Source of the DNA: Camelus bactrianus
Lineage: Eukaryota > Chordata > Mammalia > Artiodactyla > Camelidae
Assembly: GCF_048773025.1 (NCBI RefSeq)
Contig: NC_133545.1
Coordinates: 10,992,001-11,056,000, forward strand
Direction of reading: 5' to 3'
DNA: 64,000 bases
Shown in pieces: positions 1 through 12,209 of this stretch. A model generated the notes under the pieces. The model saw only the letters and a program-made list of their open reading frames with translations, searched no databases and was not told the origin of the DNA. A program made the position numbers and the translations under genes. Positions within the stretch are counted from its first letter, which is position 1, and each line of letters begins with the position of its first letter.

Positions 1-188
1 TGCCAGGAACCAGCCCCCTCCTGCCTTCCTACCAAAAGCTTCCTGACATGATGGCTTGTTACATTCTGTTCTTGCCTTCCCTGGGGTAGAACACCAAACC
101 CACGTCCTTGTGCTGATGGCTGTTGGCGGGGCGGTGCTGGGAAGACTGCTGAGGACGGCTGGGGGCTGGAGCCGGAAGGGGAAGCAGA

Positions 189-227
189 GGTTTTCTGCAC
201 GGGGAGGGGTGACTCTGCAGCGCTGTG
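189..227 (-). promoter_or_regulatory. TRBV12 recombination signal sequence (23-RSS)
   Basis: Heptamer CACAGCG at 221-227 touches the V exon end, followed by a 23-bp spacer and nonamer CAGAAAACC at 189-197. This is the RAG1/RAG2 cut site for joining to D-beta. The sixth heptamer base is C, not the consensus T. Confidence 0.9.
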
Positions 228-674
228 CCCATGCTGCTGGCACAGAGGTACGTGGCCGAGTCCCTGGGTTCTGCCGGCTGGATATTCAGGGTGGAGAAAG
301 ATTTGTTAGTCATCGTAGCTAAGAATCGGTCCTTGGGCATCCCTGTGTCATCCACAGGATCTTGGTTGTTGAAGTAAATCAGCAACGCTAGTCCCTGCTC
401 CGAAGTCTGTCTGTACCAAAAAAGAGCAGCGTGGCCTGATGCTGGCTCACATCCCAGGGTTACTGCTTGTCCCATTCCTGCTACTTGGTGCCTGGGTGTC
501 TGGGTGACTCCAGCATCTGTGGGCTCTGCGGAGGGGGACAGAGTTTGGGGACAGAGTCAGAAACATAACTGGAATCATAACTGGAAATATCCAAAAATGC
601 AGATTCTTTGTTTCTGGGGACTTACCTACTCCCAGGAGACAGAGGGCCACACAGCAGAGGAGCCTGGCGGCCAT
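228..674 (-). CDS. TRBV12: T-cell receptor beta variable gene, TRBV12 subgroup (intact)
   Basis: Encodes the variable domain of a TCR beta chain, which pairs with alpha at the T-cell surface to recognise peptide-MHC after V-D-J joining. Leader exon 626-674 (49 bp, [16 protein letters not shown]) ends at a GTAAGT donor; V exon 228-525 starts after a CAG acceptor at 526-528. FR1 reads [17 protein letters not shown], with Cys23 in TLGCEP, Trp41 in LFWYRQ, and FR3 ending SATYLCASS (Cys104). The pattern [15 protein letters not shown] and the downstream CRKPLLP frame resemble human TRBV12-3. Leader and V exon join in frame with no stop. The CRE decamer upstream is weak (CTGTCACTACTG near 800-812). 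It is a duplicate of the gene at 10603-11045. Subgroup is confident; functionality is inferred from the open frame. Confidence 0.93.
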
Positions 675-3056
675 GGCCGGTGGGTTGGGAGGCGGCTTCG
701 CCCAGATGCCGCCCTTGGGAGCAGGAGCACAAGGGCGGGGCTTCTAGGCCCTCCCCCTCTTCTCCACAAGGCGGAGGGGGCCTGGCAGGGACACAGTTCT
801 CTGTCACTACTGGGAGGACCTCCTTCCAACGGTGACCATTCATCGTCCACGGAAGATGGACTGGAAGGGGCCGTGACTCTGCTGGGACGTGGCCGCCTCA
901 TTCAGAGACTCCAAGCTCTTCCACCAGTTGTCACCTCTTGCAGCCCCAGGGCTCCGACCCTCTGCCTTCTCTGATGTGTCACATATCAAGGGTCTGCTGG
1001 ATGTTTCCGCTTGAACGTGCCATCAGCATGGCAAAGTTTGGACATCAGTAAATTGCTTTTTAAATCTCAAGACCACCAGCATTCCTCTCCCTGGCCTTCC
1101 CCATCACTTGGACACAGGAAACCAAAATAACTCCTCGCAGGGTTAGGGCTTTCCCCGACTCCTCCTGGAAGCATTTACTTGGTCACCGTGCTCATCTCTT
1201 AGGGGCCTAAATGGAGGTCCTGGGCAGGGACAGGACTGAGAAGTTTTACTCCCAGTGAAGGCTGGAGACCAATGCCCCTGTGCTGCGTGACCCCCCAGCA
1301 CCGAGCCCCTGGTACTTCCACATCCCTGCTCTCTCTGCCACGGAGGGGGTCCTATCCTACCTCCACGGTGAAGCTCAAAATTGCCTCAAAACTTCAGGCG
1401 CTGGTGTGAACTGTGCAGCGATAAATGAGGACTTCAGCTTTCCTTGAGGAGCCACAGTAAAGCACTCTCAGTTCATTCTAATCTTCTTCAACGCCTAGCA
1501 AACTCCAACAGGTTCTTTGGTGATTAACACCTGACTCTTCCTAGACTAAATACCCACAAATTAACTCTTTCTGGTGGTGGGGGGCGATGAAAATCTGGAA
1601 AATGGCCCTGTTCTCGGAGTACAGATGATAGTAAGATTTCCGTCCACAGAGAAAATGAAACACATTATCCCCATGCCTTTTCTGTTGGCACAGAGATACA
1701 TTCTTGCATCTCCCCAAGCCGGGAGCCTGTCAAGGTGACAGAGAGAAACATATGGCTTGCTACTTGGAAGTTATGATAGTGAAACTTTCTTACTGTTAGA
1801 GGCTCAACGGTGCTCACTCCCTGGTCCAGTGTTTGTTTAGGGAGAGCATCCTGCAAGCTGTGGGAAAGAGGGCAGAGCTGGATACAGGGTTTAGGAAGGA
1901 CAGTAATGACAGAGACACAGAGAAAGCACTATGAACCAGGGCACAGCATGCCAGGATGTGGATTTTTCTCACTCATGTCCAGGATTTGGTTCCTCTAGGA
2001 TACAACACAGGAAACGGCGAAGCTACCAGCATATGACAAGGTCAGAATGGAAGTGGGCCAGCTCCCTCCTAAGTGCTCTCATCATCAGCGGAGAGGAAAG
2101 TCAGTCTTAGGGTCACCCCAGGCCCTGGTGACTTTTCTGGCCACGCTAATGTGCTTGTGGGCTTCTGAAGGTTCAAGGTCCCTCTGACGGAGAACATAGT
2201 CGGGCCACCTTCCTGGAGGCCCTGCCTTACAGGCCCCCAGCACAGTGTAGGATCGGGCCAGGCTGGGTTTACAGGGGAGCCCAGTCTAGCAGCTTCTCTG
2301 ATGTTCCCGACACAGGGGCTGTTTTGCTTCCCCTCATCAGGACACACCATTTCACCCAACCAGCTCCGTCTCCTCCCACGTCCTGACAGGCTCTGAGGTG
2401 CCCCGGGGAGCAGAGACAGATGACCCTGGGGACTCATTTTCTAAGTCATTTCAGTGATTTAGCAGAGTTGGCTCAGTGATCTGCGTTAGCTTACAGAACA
2501 GCAGGCTCTGCCTTTCTCTCAAGGCCGCTTCTTCGACAAGGAAGGGACTTCCATTATTGCACGGTCACAGAGTTGTACCCTGCCCTGCCCTCCTGTCGCA
2601 CTGAATACCTACAGCATCACGGGGCAGGGTCCCAGGCCACTGGAATACTGGCCACACTCTTCGCAGTCTACCTGAGGCCGACGTAAACACACGGCTCTGT
2701 GGGATGGCATCGCGTGCGCTCTTTTACTTTTCATTTGTCTCTCTCTCACAGGCTCACGCACACACACAGAGACACACGTACACTCCTATTTTAATTTGGA
2801 TTGCATGGTGTCAGTGCTTTGTGTAGCAGTGGCCCCTTTGCCTGGCAACCATCCCAAGTATGCCTAGAATCGCATGCTCACTATTGGTCTTAACCCATTT
2901 GCACAAGAATAGACAACTTTGGGTCCTACCTTTCTCTCTCCAACACATGCTCCGTGTCTGCAAATCAGGATCATGATTCAGAGACCAAGCCCAGGCTTCT
3001 GGCTAACCCCGACTGGCAGGCAGCTCTCAGCACCTCCACAGACGAGAAGTGTGGAA
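675..3056. other. Intergenic 5' flank of TRBV12
   Basis: No gene is visible. It holds the proximal promoter (to about 850), a conserved upstream block at 995-1015 (GCTGGATGTTTCC core), a second block at 1201-1260 shared with other V genes, and a short CA/GACA-rich stretch near 2750-2780. I recognised no interspersed repeat. Confidence 0.6.
1201..1260 (-). promoter_or_regulatory. Conserved upstream block shared by TRBV7/11/12 genes (TRBV12 copy)
   Basis: The stretch AGGGGCCTAAATGGAGGTCC and what follows aligns with blocks at 11571-11630, 17411-17485 and 45985-46052. Each copy starts about 500-540 bp upstream of a V start codon. It may be residual homology from gene duplication or a conserved regulatory element; its function is unknown. 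Confidence 0.45.
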
Positions 3057-3081
3057 CCACAGCATCTCCTGGTGGCCACTG
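3057..3081 (-). promoter_or_regulatory. Candidate CTCF site upstream of TRBV12
   Basis: Read on the minus strand this gives GGCCACCAGGAGATGCTGTGG, close to the CTCF core CCACYAGRGGGCRCTGTGG. It lies 2.4 kb upstream of the TRBV12 start codon and faces the same way as the other candidates in the window. Confidence 0.55.
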
Positions 3082-3519
3082 GGGCAGGGTCCCTAGAAAT
3101 CAGCCCTTTGTCAAGACCCCAAGTGAACTGTGCTGTGTTACCCTGGTAACAGGGACACTGGGGAGTCTTGTTTGTTGATGTTTCAGGAGTTGAAAAGTAG
3201 CTCCTGTTTTTAAGATTTAAAACATTTGAGAGATACTGAAGTCAGATAAACTAATATACAAATATCAGCGCTGGTGCCAGTAAAGGCGGGACTAAGATGT
3301 GCAGTCGAGTGGGAGCCCCCATCCCCTGTGTTGAACACACCCCCTGTCCCCCACCGGACTATCTTTTCCCTAGCAGCCAGGTTTCTTCACTGAATAGAGT
3401 CCGCTCACTAATTTTACCATAATTCTGAGCCAGGAGAATAGAAAACATCTTCCCTGTGAGACAGGAAGAGGGCAGGGCACAGCCATTCAAGGAATGCTAC
3501 AGCAATTAACAACAAAATG

Positions 3520-4078
3520 GTGAGAGATTCAACCCCCAGGAGGCCTTGAGGCTCAGATGATGGGAGATTTAACTTCTAGCAGATCTTGAGCTTCATTATA
3601 CGCCCATTGTAATAAAAGCATGGTGAATAACATGCCCACAGGCACCATGGCAGTCCCAAGGCTGGCCACAAAAGGTCAGAGTGGGAAATGGCCAACTTCC
3701 TGGGAATCCCAGACCCTTCCCCAGGTTACTTAGACTGGTCCTTCCACTTATTAGCATATGAAGCCACCAAGCCCATAAAAACTGGCAACAAGGTGCCTCG
3801 CAGCCAATGCCCCCCTCTCTCTCTCTTCCAAGATGGCCCACACTCTGTCTATGGAATGTGTACCTACTTTCAATCTGAGCACCAACCCCCACACCTCGTG
3901 GCCTTTCTCTTGCCTTTCAATGTATCTCTCTGAATAAATCTACCTTCATTCAACTGTGGCTCGCTCTTGAATTCTTTCCTGCGTGAAGCCAAGGACCCAC
4001 ATGGCAGGGCATGTCCCAGGGGCTCAATTGAGACCTGGGACATGGCCCTCCACACGCCCCACATCCATTTTCCTGCAT
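3520..4078 (+). mobile_element. Solo LTR fossil, probably class I (ERV1-type)
   Basis: LTR-like stretch beginning TGAGAGATTC and ending near CTGCATCA, with an AATAAA signal at about 3933 followed by a TCTTGAATTCTTTCCTG-type R/U5 region. No internal retroviral region is seen beside it, so it looks like a solo LTR. Moderately old. Ends are approximate. Confidence 0.5.
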
Positions 4079-6420
4079 CAGTAATTCAGTAACTCCAAGA
4101 TCAAGCTGGCTTTGGCTGAAAAAGTCAAAAACTGAAAAAGGGAATTAGCTTTCCACCCCCCTTTCCCTTTTCATTTGTCCCATTATGACAAAACAGAGGT
4201 TCAATGACATACTTGTGACGTAAGGAACTATAAAAAATAAAATGCCAACATCCAGAACTGCCCCAAATTTGAATACATACTACTTCCATGATAAAATTCT
4301 AGAAAAACCAATCAAAATCATTAATTTCTTTTTCATCAACTCCCTTTTTTCGAATCTAGAACGTTCCAGGCCTTGAATAGTATTTATTCCCATTACAACA
4401 TGTTATTTCTCCAAGGAAGATATACACATTTAATCATTTTATTTCCCTCTGCGATTATGTAATCCTTTAAGAAAGATTCAATTGAAGTTCCAAAAATTTT
4501 AAATGCCTTTAAAATGCATCCTGTTGCTTCTCAAACACAGCTAACACACAATAAACACTGGAGTTGAATACCTTCTTTAGTTTTATGTTTGCATCCTAGC
4601 CCAAATCATGAATCTCTCTAATATGTTCTTCTAGATTTCATCTCTGCAATCTTCCCAAGTGAGAGATGTGAAGTTAATGTCTGGGTTTTCTGAAACAAGC
4701 ACCACTAAAACAAATATTGCTTATCTTCAATTTCCTCTTCTGGGCAACCCCATCTACAAGGTATTCGCGTTGTTTGGCTTGCTTCCCCTTGAATATGTCC
4801 CATGTTCCCTAAGCCTTTCATAAGAATCATAATTTTATAAATATATCAGTCATGCCCCTTTAAGCAATCGGCTATAGCTAATGCTTATATAATAATTTGA
4901 GTATTTTCAATTCGTCTTTTGTCAAAACTGTCCAGATAGTATGTAGCCCTTCCTGTAGGTCTGGTTTTGAGAGCCGTCCCTACCTTCCCAGTGCCCTCTG
5001 AGATCCCATGTTTCTTTCTCAAGGGCGTCTGGGGGCCCAGTTATCTTGTCTACCTTGGTAGCAATTGAGAAAACAGCTGTGTGTTTTCCAATAACTCCTC
5101 TGAGAGCAGTTGAATCCAAATGCTTTCCCTCTTCCCGCAGGACTACTGAGTCTTCTAAGATTTTAGCTCTTCTCCTAAACATCTCTTTCTTCCTCCAGTT
5201 TAGTGAATCTCTACTTTTAATTCTGCTTGTAATGGTTTGTAAATGGTTGAAAAGAATTTGGTCTCAGTTTCCTTGTGTTTGAATACCCTTTTCAAATTGA
5301 AATTGAAATTGAAATCCCCAACAACATAGAGTTTCAGGCACCAGTGTTCTTTTAATTGTCCTCTAAGCTTTCGCCATAATTATGTTGATTAATTTTGGAT
5401 CTTTCTGTGTATAAGGTCTATTTTATTTCTCCTTGAGGGTTCTCCTCATTACTTTTTTTTCTTCGAGAGAGGGCCTGGCCAGTCATGCTTATTATCACAT
5501 ACTCTGAATTATTTCTGTCTGGGAGTTCACCAGTTGCTAACAAGTGCACTCTCTTTGGCTTCACGAAGAGCCTTGGAAATACAGACTGTCCCATGACAAT
5601 TCCACCTAATGAGCCATTTTAATGGGTGTCATCTCACTGTCTGAAGAACTCAGTATAGACTTAACCCTAATTTTTTTTTAACCTCTTACCAGTGAATGAG
5701 GAGGTTATCAACCAGGATCTCAGAAAATATCCAGACAAGAGTAGCTGCCACGTATAGCTCCATACTTAATGAGAACCCAGAGCCTGCAACCACTTCGTCG
5801 AAAATACATACTCTGCATTTGAACTGAGGAATGCAGGTGGGAGCGGATCTGTTAATAACCCCAGATAAACTTGTTGGATGTTTTTAATACGTAATTATAA
5901 CAATCCACTGGGAAGGTGGAAATGACAAACGTTCTTCCTATATGCAAAACAATTAGACCTTCGTATTACATTTTGAGGGAAGAAATATTGTTGAATTTGT
6001 CCTGATGTGTCCAAGAATGACCAAGGATTGGTGAGTTAGTCTCAATAAGAGCTAATGACACACTTGGGAGTAACTCAGAGACACTAGAAATAGTTGATAC
6101 GATTTGATGCACAAGCAGGAACTGTGCCGACCATGGACTCTTCAACTCCTTAGGCAACAAATCTCTAATCACCGAAATTGAATAGAGAAGAACACAGCAG
6201 ACTTAAGCCCCTCTTTACCATCTTTAGTCCTTTCTTTCCCTTTGTCATGTAATGATTCTTTTGAGTTTGGTGAACCTATTTTCCTCTTATTTCTATACTT
6301 TTACTAAATACGGATTTTATCAGACACAACCATGAAAATAAATGGCTATATGTGTTGAAAACTTGAAAATTGCAGTCATTCTTTTAAAGGCTTTTCATAA
6401 ATCATCTTTAGAAAAATACC
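4079..6420. other. AT-rich intergenic stretch, no gene recognised
   Basis: Open frames are short and do not resemble known proteins. A short GAAATT tandem lies at about 5298-5316. No repeat family was identified with confidence. Confidence 0.5.
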
Positions 6421-6424
6421 TGAA

Positions 6425-6550
6425 TCAGGCATTTGTAATTATTATTGCTACTTTACAGATAAGAAAACTGAAATAATGAGACATGAAGTAATTTTGTCCA
6501 TGGCGACATATTTAGTAAATGATCTTACAGCCCACTGCCTTAGCCAATAA
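6425..6550 (+). mobile_element. MIR SINE relic
   Basis: Contains the MIR-like core TTTACAGATAAGAAAACTGA followed by a decayed AGTAA...GTCCATGGCGACATA segment in the order of the MIR consensus. An ancient, non-coding element. Confidence 0.5.
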
Positions 6551-6589
6551 ACATACTGTCTCTCAATATGTTGTATTCTTTTGCTTACG

Positions 6590-7780
6590 TTTAAAATGAA
6601 ATCAAATGGTGGCATGTTGGACTTGTACTTATAAAATTTGTTTTACATATTTATTTTCTCCAAGTAGATTTAGTCTATTCACATTTTGGGTTGTATAAAA
6701 TAATTCGATGGATTTCCAACAATTTATTTATCCATTTTCTTCTTGACACATTTTTTAATTGAATTCAGTTCTGCAATTACAGACAATGCTCCAACTGATA
6801 TTTCTATATCTGTCCCCTTGTGTAAATGTGCTAGAAGAGAATTTATGACTAAGAGTAGAGTTCCCGGGCTACAAAATTTGTGTGTTCTTGTAGGGGAGCA
6901 AAATTTGCCACCCCCAAATTTGTCTCTTTGGCATGAGAGTTAATTTAGTCTGATTATTTTTAAGACACAGAAGACTCAGAATTTTTTTCTTGTTACCTTC
7001 CCCTTAACTGCCTAAAAGAATTTAGATAAAGGGCCTGTTCTCAGAATAGAGCTATCACCAGAGGTACCTGAAGATATGGGCTCGGTGTGGTGGGTGAAAC
7101 TTGGTGGGGCCGGGAGGTCAGAATCTACTATGTACTGCATTCTCTCTGCATAGCCCTCAAACGTTGATTTATCAAACATCAGTTTTCCCATCTTGTGTGA
7201 ATTGCCTCCCCCTGCCGCCTTTGAAATCTCATAACCACTACCCTCAAGATTCTCCTCTGTCTTTAGATAAAGATGATATTTAAGGTGAATTTTGGCTATT
7301 TTGGTGAATTACTTAGTTTTCCTGGGTCTCTACCATGTATACAGATCATTAAACTTTTGTTTGATTTTCTCCTGTTAACGTCTCATGCCCATTTAATTCG
7401 CAGACCCGTCAAAAGAACCTAGGAAGGTAGAAGAAAATTACTTTCTCCCTGACATTCTCAACTTTATTAAATATCGTAGGGCTGCTCTCCAAAGATTTTG
7501 TGGTACTTTGCATTCTGGACAGCAGTCTGTGAAAATTATTGTTTTCCCTCATACTAACCAACTTCATATTATCATGTTTCTGAATTTTTCTATTATAAAG
7601 GATGGGAGATGGAATAGCTATCATTTGCCTTTTACTGATGCTAATGAATCTGAGCACCCTTTCACATGTTTACTGGACATTCAGTGTCGCTCATCCAGGA
7701 ATCGCATCTGTATACTTTCCCATTGTTTCTCTTGTTCATTGATGCATTTTGGTCATGATTTTGTATAGTTAGAGTAGACC
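6590..7780 (-). mobile_element. Old L1 fragment (antisense), split by an LTR at 6889-7454
   Basis: The plus strand reads like the reverse complement of an old L1 3' region: TTTATTTATCCATTTTC at about 6724, then CATTTGCCTTTTACTGATGC and a GAGCACCCTTTCACATG-type segment at 7620-7670. The two pieces flank the LTR, so the L1 was there first. Confidence 0.55.
6889..7454 (+). mobile_element. Solo LTR fossil, ERVL/MLT2-like
   Basis: Begins TGTAGGGGAGCAAAATTTGC and ends near TTTCTCCCTGACA, with the GAACCTAGGAAGGTAGAAGA-type 3' end of ERVL LTRs. It is inserted into an older antisense L1. An old fossil with no internal region seen. Confidence 0.55.
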
Positions 7781-8689
7781 TAAACTTTCTTAACAAACCA
7801 ACTTTGAAATGATTGCTCTAACGCGGTGAAAGCTTATTTTTCCTGGCAAAGGCAGGGGGCTTCAGGATGGCAGGGGATTCTGGTTGACTGCAGAGCATTA
7901 GAAGACCAGCCCCAACACCATGGGCTCTGTCTGATGAGAAATACCAGTCACCTCTCCGGCCTCTGCTACCCCTTACCTTCATTTTCCTCTTATCTGAGGG
8001 TTTTCCTTTTTCTTTTTTGAGATATCCTATGCTCTTGAAGAATTTGGGGGAGTAATATTTAACAAATTGCCTTGGTGAAAAATGAAACTCTGTGAGAAAA
8101 AGTTATACATAACACAAAGCTAGGCATCACCCCACTGCCCTTCCTCCAATCCCACCTCATTGAATCACCAGTAAGAACTCGCTCTGTATCCTTCCCCAGC
8201 TTTCTCATTGCTCATATAAATTTATACTAAAAATACAACATATGTAAGAGACATATGCTACTGTTTACTGAAATAGAAGCATCCTCTATGCATTATCTTG
8301 CAAATTTTAAAATTTGACAAAATTCATAAACAGTCCTGTAAGTCAGTAGATGTAAATCTATACATATGCCTACGATAAAGTGTTTTTACATAAATGGGAC
8401 CATATATATTCCATGCTTAATTATTTAGTTCTTATATAGTTAACAAGGTTTCTGATATTTAATAAATGGACACTAACTGATCAGGTCAGAAGAAATAGAG
8501 TCTCTCAATATAAGCAAAATATCCCATTTACCTACACAGTTACCTGCACACAGATGGCAGCCCAGTGGAAGGCCCTTCAAGCAGGAGCAGAGAATTCCTG
8601 TTGATGATGACGGTATGGCCTGGGCATTGCAGCAACACTGTCAGTTCCTTTGGGAGTTCACCAATTTCTAGGCGCCCAGATAACGGTTA
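7781..8689. other. Intergenic, no gene
   Basis: No coding feature is recognised. About 8200-8480 (ACATAAATGGGACCATATA) may be another decayed antisense L1 fragment, at low confidence. Confidence 0.35.
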
Positions 8690-8880
8690 CTCAGCTCTCT
8701 CCATGCTCTTTTAACTCTAAGCTGTTCACAGAATTCCACCTCCACCCTCAACACAAGTTTTTTTGATTGTAATAGAACCCTCTTTACCACAGTTCTGGAC
8801 ATTCTGTTATAATGCTAACATCAACTTAACATATATGGGGCTTTTTCATTACACTTAAAAAGTAGCTCAAAGGTAGGTAA
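8690..8880 (+). repeat. Inverted repeat, left arm
   Basis: Matches the reverse complement of 10085-10290. The best block includes GACATTCTGTTATAATGCTA, then ATCAACTTAACATATATGGG (other arm ATCAACGTAACATATATGGG). The spacer is about 1.2 kb. The element family is not identified. Confidence 0.7.
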
Positions 8881-10084
8881 AGCAAAACTCTTAATTCATT
8901 AGAATTAACCAGGGATGGTATTATAGTCCTAAACCTTGAATTTTGATCTAGATAATGTGAGAATTAAGAACGTGGGAGTATAATTGCTGTTGGGTATGTG
9001 GACTGAGGCTCAGTGGATGGAATAATCGTAGGTGTAGTGGTACTGGAGTCAGTAAGATGGAAAGAAAGGGGGTAATGGTAGGAGAGTAGGATGATTGAAA
9101 TGGAAAATCTGGAAGGAACTTATTTGTTGTTCATTACATGGTCTGTAATCATGGAAATGCAGTTGAAAAAGACTGAGGGCAAAAAACTCATCAGCAGTGA
9201 GGAGGTCAAGAAACTGAAAAACCAAAATGATGTGTAAATTGTCAACATGATGATTAAATCACCAAGAATGATCATAGGATTAGTCATGGGGAGAAGTGAA
9301 CGAGGAGAGATCTGATGGTAAAGAAGTAAATGCAATGATAGATAAAGGCTAATATTCTAGTGCGAGATGTACAAAGTGCGAGATGTACAAGGATGTTTTA
9401 AAGCAGGAGGGAGAGAAATGATCTGGAAGCAGCAGGGAGTAGCCAGGAGGATAGAGGAGATGCTAAAACCAGACACAGAAGCAGATTATGTCTCTTGGTG
9501 TAAAGATATTAGAAACTGAATTTCCATCTTGAATGTTAGAGCCCCTGAATGGCATAAACTAGGACAATGACAAGTGGAATTTGCCTCTAGGACAGAACTC
9601 TGGAAAACCTGGATTGCCTTGAACACTCCAAATGCAGGCATCTTTTGCACCAGCTGCTAAAGATACCCAGTTAGGGGCTGAGAAGGGATTGGAATGTAAA
9701 ATAAGACTGAGGAAGAGAGTAATTATAACCATTCAGAATGGACTGCAGGTGTTATGCGGACCTTTCTGGCATAAATCAGAAAAAAAAACTAGAGATTCAG
9801 GTCTTAAGGACAGATGACCAGGGAGGAAAGGGCAAATTAAGACTGAACATGTCTGCACATGTTTAGATCTCCCGACGTGCAGTCCACTTACTGTTTCAGA
9901 GCCAGCAGCTGAAGAGGCCTCATCGGCCTTCTATGAGCCCCACGCCAGCCGTCAGCTGGCACTGACCTCTGCTGTCTGTTCTCAGTCAGGCCCGGGCCCT
10001 CCTTAGGCAGAACAGAGACAAATAAATCCCAAGATCCAAGGAGTGGTAACATACATGCAGTTAATTAAAATGTCTGTGTTACCC
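8881..10084. other. Spacer between inverted repeat arms, no gene recognised
   Basis: Purine-rich, with short open frames only and no recognised protein. A 17-bp direct repeat, GTGCGAGATGTACAA-type, lies at about 9361-9391. Confidence 0.45.
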
Positions 10085-10290
10085 ACTTCTGGGATACTTG
10101 TGTTTTAAGTGTGATGAAAATGCCCCCATATATGTTACGTTGATATTAGCATTATAACAGAATGTCTACAATCATAGTAAAGAGGGGCTTAGTACAAACA
10201 AGAAAATGTGCGTGTGTTTTTGGGGAGGGGTTTCTGTTAACAACTTAGAAGAGAATGGAGAGGGCTGAGAAGCTGTCATCAGGACCTTCT
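10085..10290 (-). repeat. Inverted repeat, right arm
   Basis: Reverse-complement partner of 8690-8880. On the minus strand it reads CTCAGCCCTCTCCATTCTCT and later GACATTCTGTTATAATGCTA. Confidence 0.7.
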
Positions 10291-10563
10291 ACCATTCAGA
10301 TGGGGATGGAAAATGCATGGAGGCAGGAAATTCTGCAGTCTGGGTAATTAAGGTTTATTTTACATGTGGGGTGAGTTTTGAGCCCATAGACAATTTCTGA
10401 GGAAGCCTTGAATCCCATTCCTACATTGTTTCCCACACAAGATGTTCTGTGCTGATATCTTATCATTTTCTGTCTTTGCATGCCACTCATTTCTCTTGGT
10501 GATGGCGGGGCAGGGAAGACTTACTCAGGAAGGCTGGAGGCTGGAGCCGGAAGGGGAAGCAGA

Positions 10564-10602
10564 GGTTTTCTGCACGGGGAGGGGTGACTCTGCAGCGCTG
10601 TG
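10564..10602 (-). promoter_or_regulatory. 23-RSS of the TRBV12 pseudogene
   Basis: Heptamer CACAGCG at 10596-10602, 23-bp spacer, nonamer CAGAAAACC at 10564-10572. It matches the RSS at 189-227, so the signal is intact although the coding frame is not. Confidence 0.88.
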
Positions 10603-11045
10603 CCCATGCTGCTGGCACAGAGGTACGTGGCCGAGTCCCTGGGTTCTGCCGGCTGGATATTCAGGGTGGAGAGATTCGTTAGTCATCTTAGCTAAGAATC
10701 GGTCCTTGGGCATCCCTGTATCATCCACAGGAGCTTGGTTGCGGAAGTAAATCAGCAACGCTAGTCCCTGCTCCGAAGTCTGTCTGTACCAAAAAAGAGC
10801 AGTGTGGTCTGATACTGGCTCACATTCCAGGGTTACTGCTTGTCCCATTCCTGCTACTTGGTGCCTTCGTGTCTGGGTGACTCCAGCATCTGTGGGCTCT
10901 GCGGAGGGGGACAGAGTTTGGAAACAGAATAAGAAAGATATTGGAGTCACAATAGGAAAACCCAACATGAGGATGCTGAATATTCAGAGGACTCACCAAC
11001 TCCCAGGAGACAGAGGGCCACACAGCAGAGGGCTCGGGGGCCCAT
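10603..11045 (-). pseudogene. TRBV12: TRBV12 pseudogene (2-bp deletion in FR3)
   Basis: Leader exon 10997-11045 ([22 protein letters not shown] donor) and V exon 10603-10898 match the TRBV12 gene at 228-674. FR1 [17 protein letters not shown], Cys23 (TLECEP) and Trp41 (LFWYRQ) are present. In FR3 the AACAAATCTTTCTCC of the intact copy is AACGAATCTCTCC here, two bases shorter, which throws Cys104 out of frame; the V exon is 296 bp against 298. The promoter decamer AGTGACATCACTG (11148-11160) and RSS are kept, so it could still be transcribed and rearranged but would not give a normal beta chain. The loss looks recent. A sequencing error is the alternative. Confidence 0.88.
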
Positions 11046-11147
11046 GGCAGGATGAGCGCAGATGCGGAACAGCCCAGACCAGGGCCCCTGTGAGCTTGAG
11101 CAGAGAAGTGAGTTTGGGACATTTTATCCCCACAAGATGTGTTTGTC

Positions 11148-11160
11148 AGTGACATCACTG
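11148..11160 (-). promoter_or_regulatory. TRBV promoter CRE-type decamer (TRBV12 pseudogene)
   Basis: AGTGACATCACTG, about 103 bp upstream of the start codon. This is the conserved TRBV promoter element bound by ATF/CREB factors. Confidence 0.75.
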
Positions 11161-11570
11161 AATGAGCCACCACGCCCAACTCAGAAGCTCCTTTCAGAGA
11201 AGAAGGCTACACCTCTGGGAGATAAATCAGGCAGGAGGGAACTCAATTATAATTGATCTGAGAGACAGATTCACATATCCAGAGGATCCCTGTAGGTTTG
11301 TTTTGGCATTGTCAATTTATAACGCCTTCTCTATATTATCTGTTATCTAGAGCTGCTGACTATTTCCATTTGAACCTCAAACTCCAAGTATTTACAGATG
11401 AATTCATGGTCTCCTTGCAAGCCAGCTTCTCAGTGAACCCTCATATTCCTCTCACTGGTGGCTAGGTGCTCCTGGTCGTACACAACACACTCAAAATCAT
11501 CCATCAGTTAGGAGTTGGACTCTGAGCTCTCCAGGAAAAATACGAAGATCAAGGGCATTGTTAGGGCTTT

Positions 11571-11630
11571 AGGGGCCGAAATGATGCCCTGAGAACTGAT
11601 TTAACTTGAAAGTCCTTTTTGCAGTGAAAG
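11571..11630 (-). promoter_or_regulatory. Conserved upstream block (TRBV12 pseudogene copy)
   Basis: GGGGCCGAAATGATGCCCTG and the following bases align with 1201-1260, 17411-17485 and 45985-46052. It starts about 526 bp upstream of the start codon. Confidence 0.45.
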
Positions 11631-12209
11631 ATTTTTCTGGGTTCATTTATCCTTGAGCTCTATTAAATTCTCAAAGCCCGTAGCACAGAATTTCCCATAT
11701 GTCTCTAGCCCCACTGGGAAATAAACAGAGAATTTTCATTTTCTTTTTGCAAATAACATTCTCTAGGGTTGATTTTAATCTTATCCTTATTCCTAGGAAA
11801 GCTCAGAATTTTTAAATTAACACCTGGCCCTTTCCCTGTAAAAGGGGTCTGAGGCCACAAACCAACTTCCTCTCATGGCTGAGGTTACAGAAAGCTGAGA
11901 GAAGCCTCTGCTTCCTGGGTTGCTCATTAAGTTATTTGTTAACCAAGAAGAAGGACCAGTTCAGATCCACATTTTGCGATTAGCCCAGAGACATACTCCT
12001 GAGTCTTCTGAATCTGAGGAGCACATGCTAATTTAAAGAGCAGATAGTTTACAGACTAGACTGTTACCAGAGGTACCTGTTTCCCTTGTGGGGTCCATCC
12101 CCTCGGTTTCTGTTGAACCCTGAACATCAAACGAGGCCGTCCTTCTGTTGTTTTGAAAGCTCATTATTTGTTCCTTCCCTGTTACAGGTACCTCAGTGTG
12201 GCAGGCAGA

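Noticed and set aside
504-974. Long plus-strand frame opposite TRBV12
   Set aside because: Antisense shadow of the TRBV12 leader and intron; the same happens opposite the other V genes.
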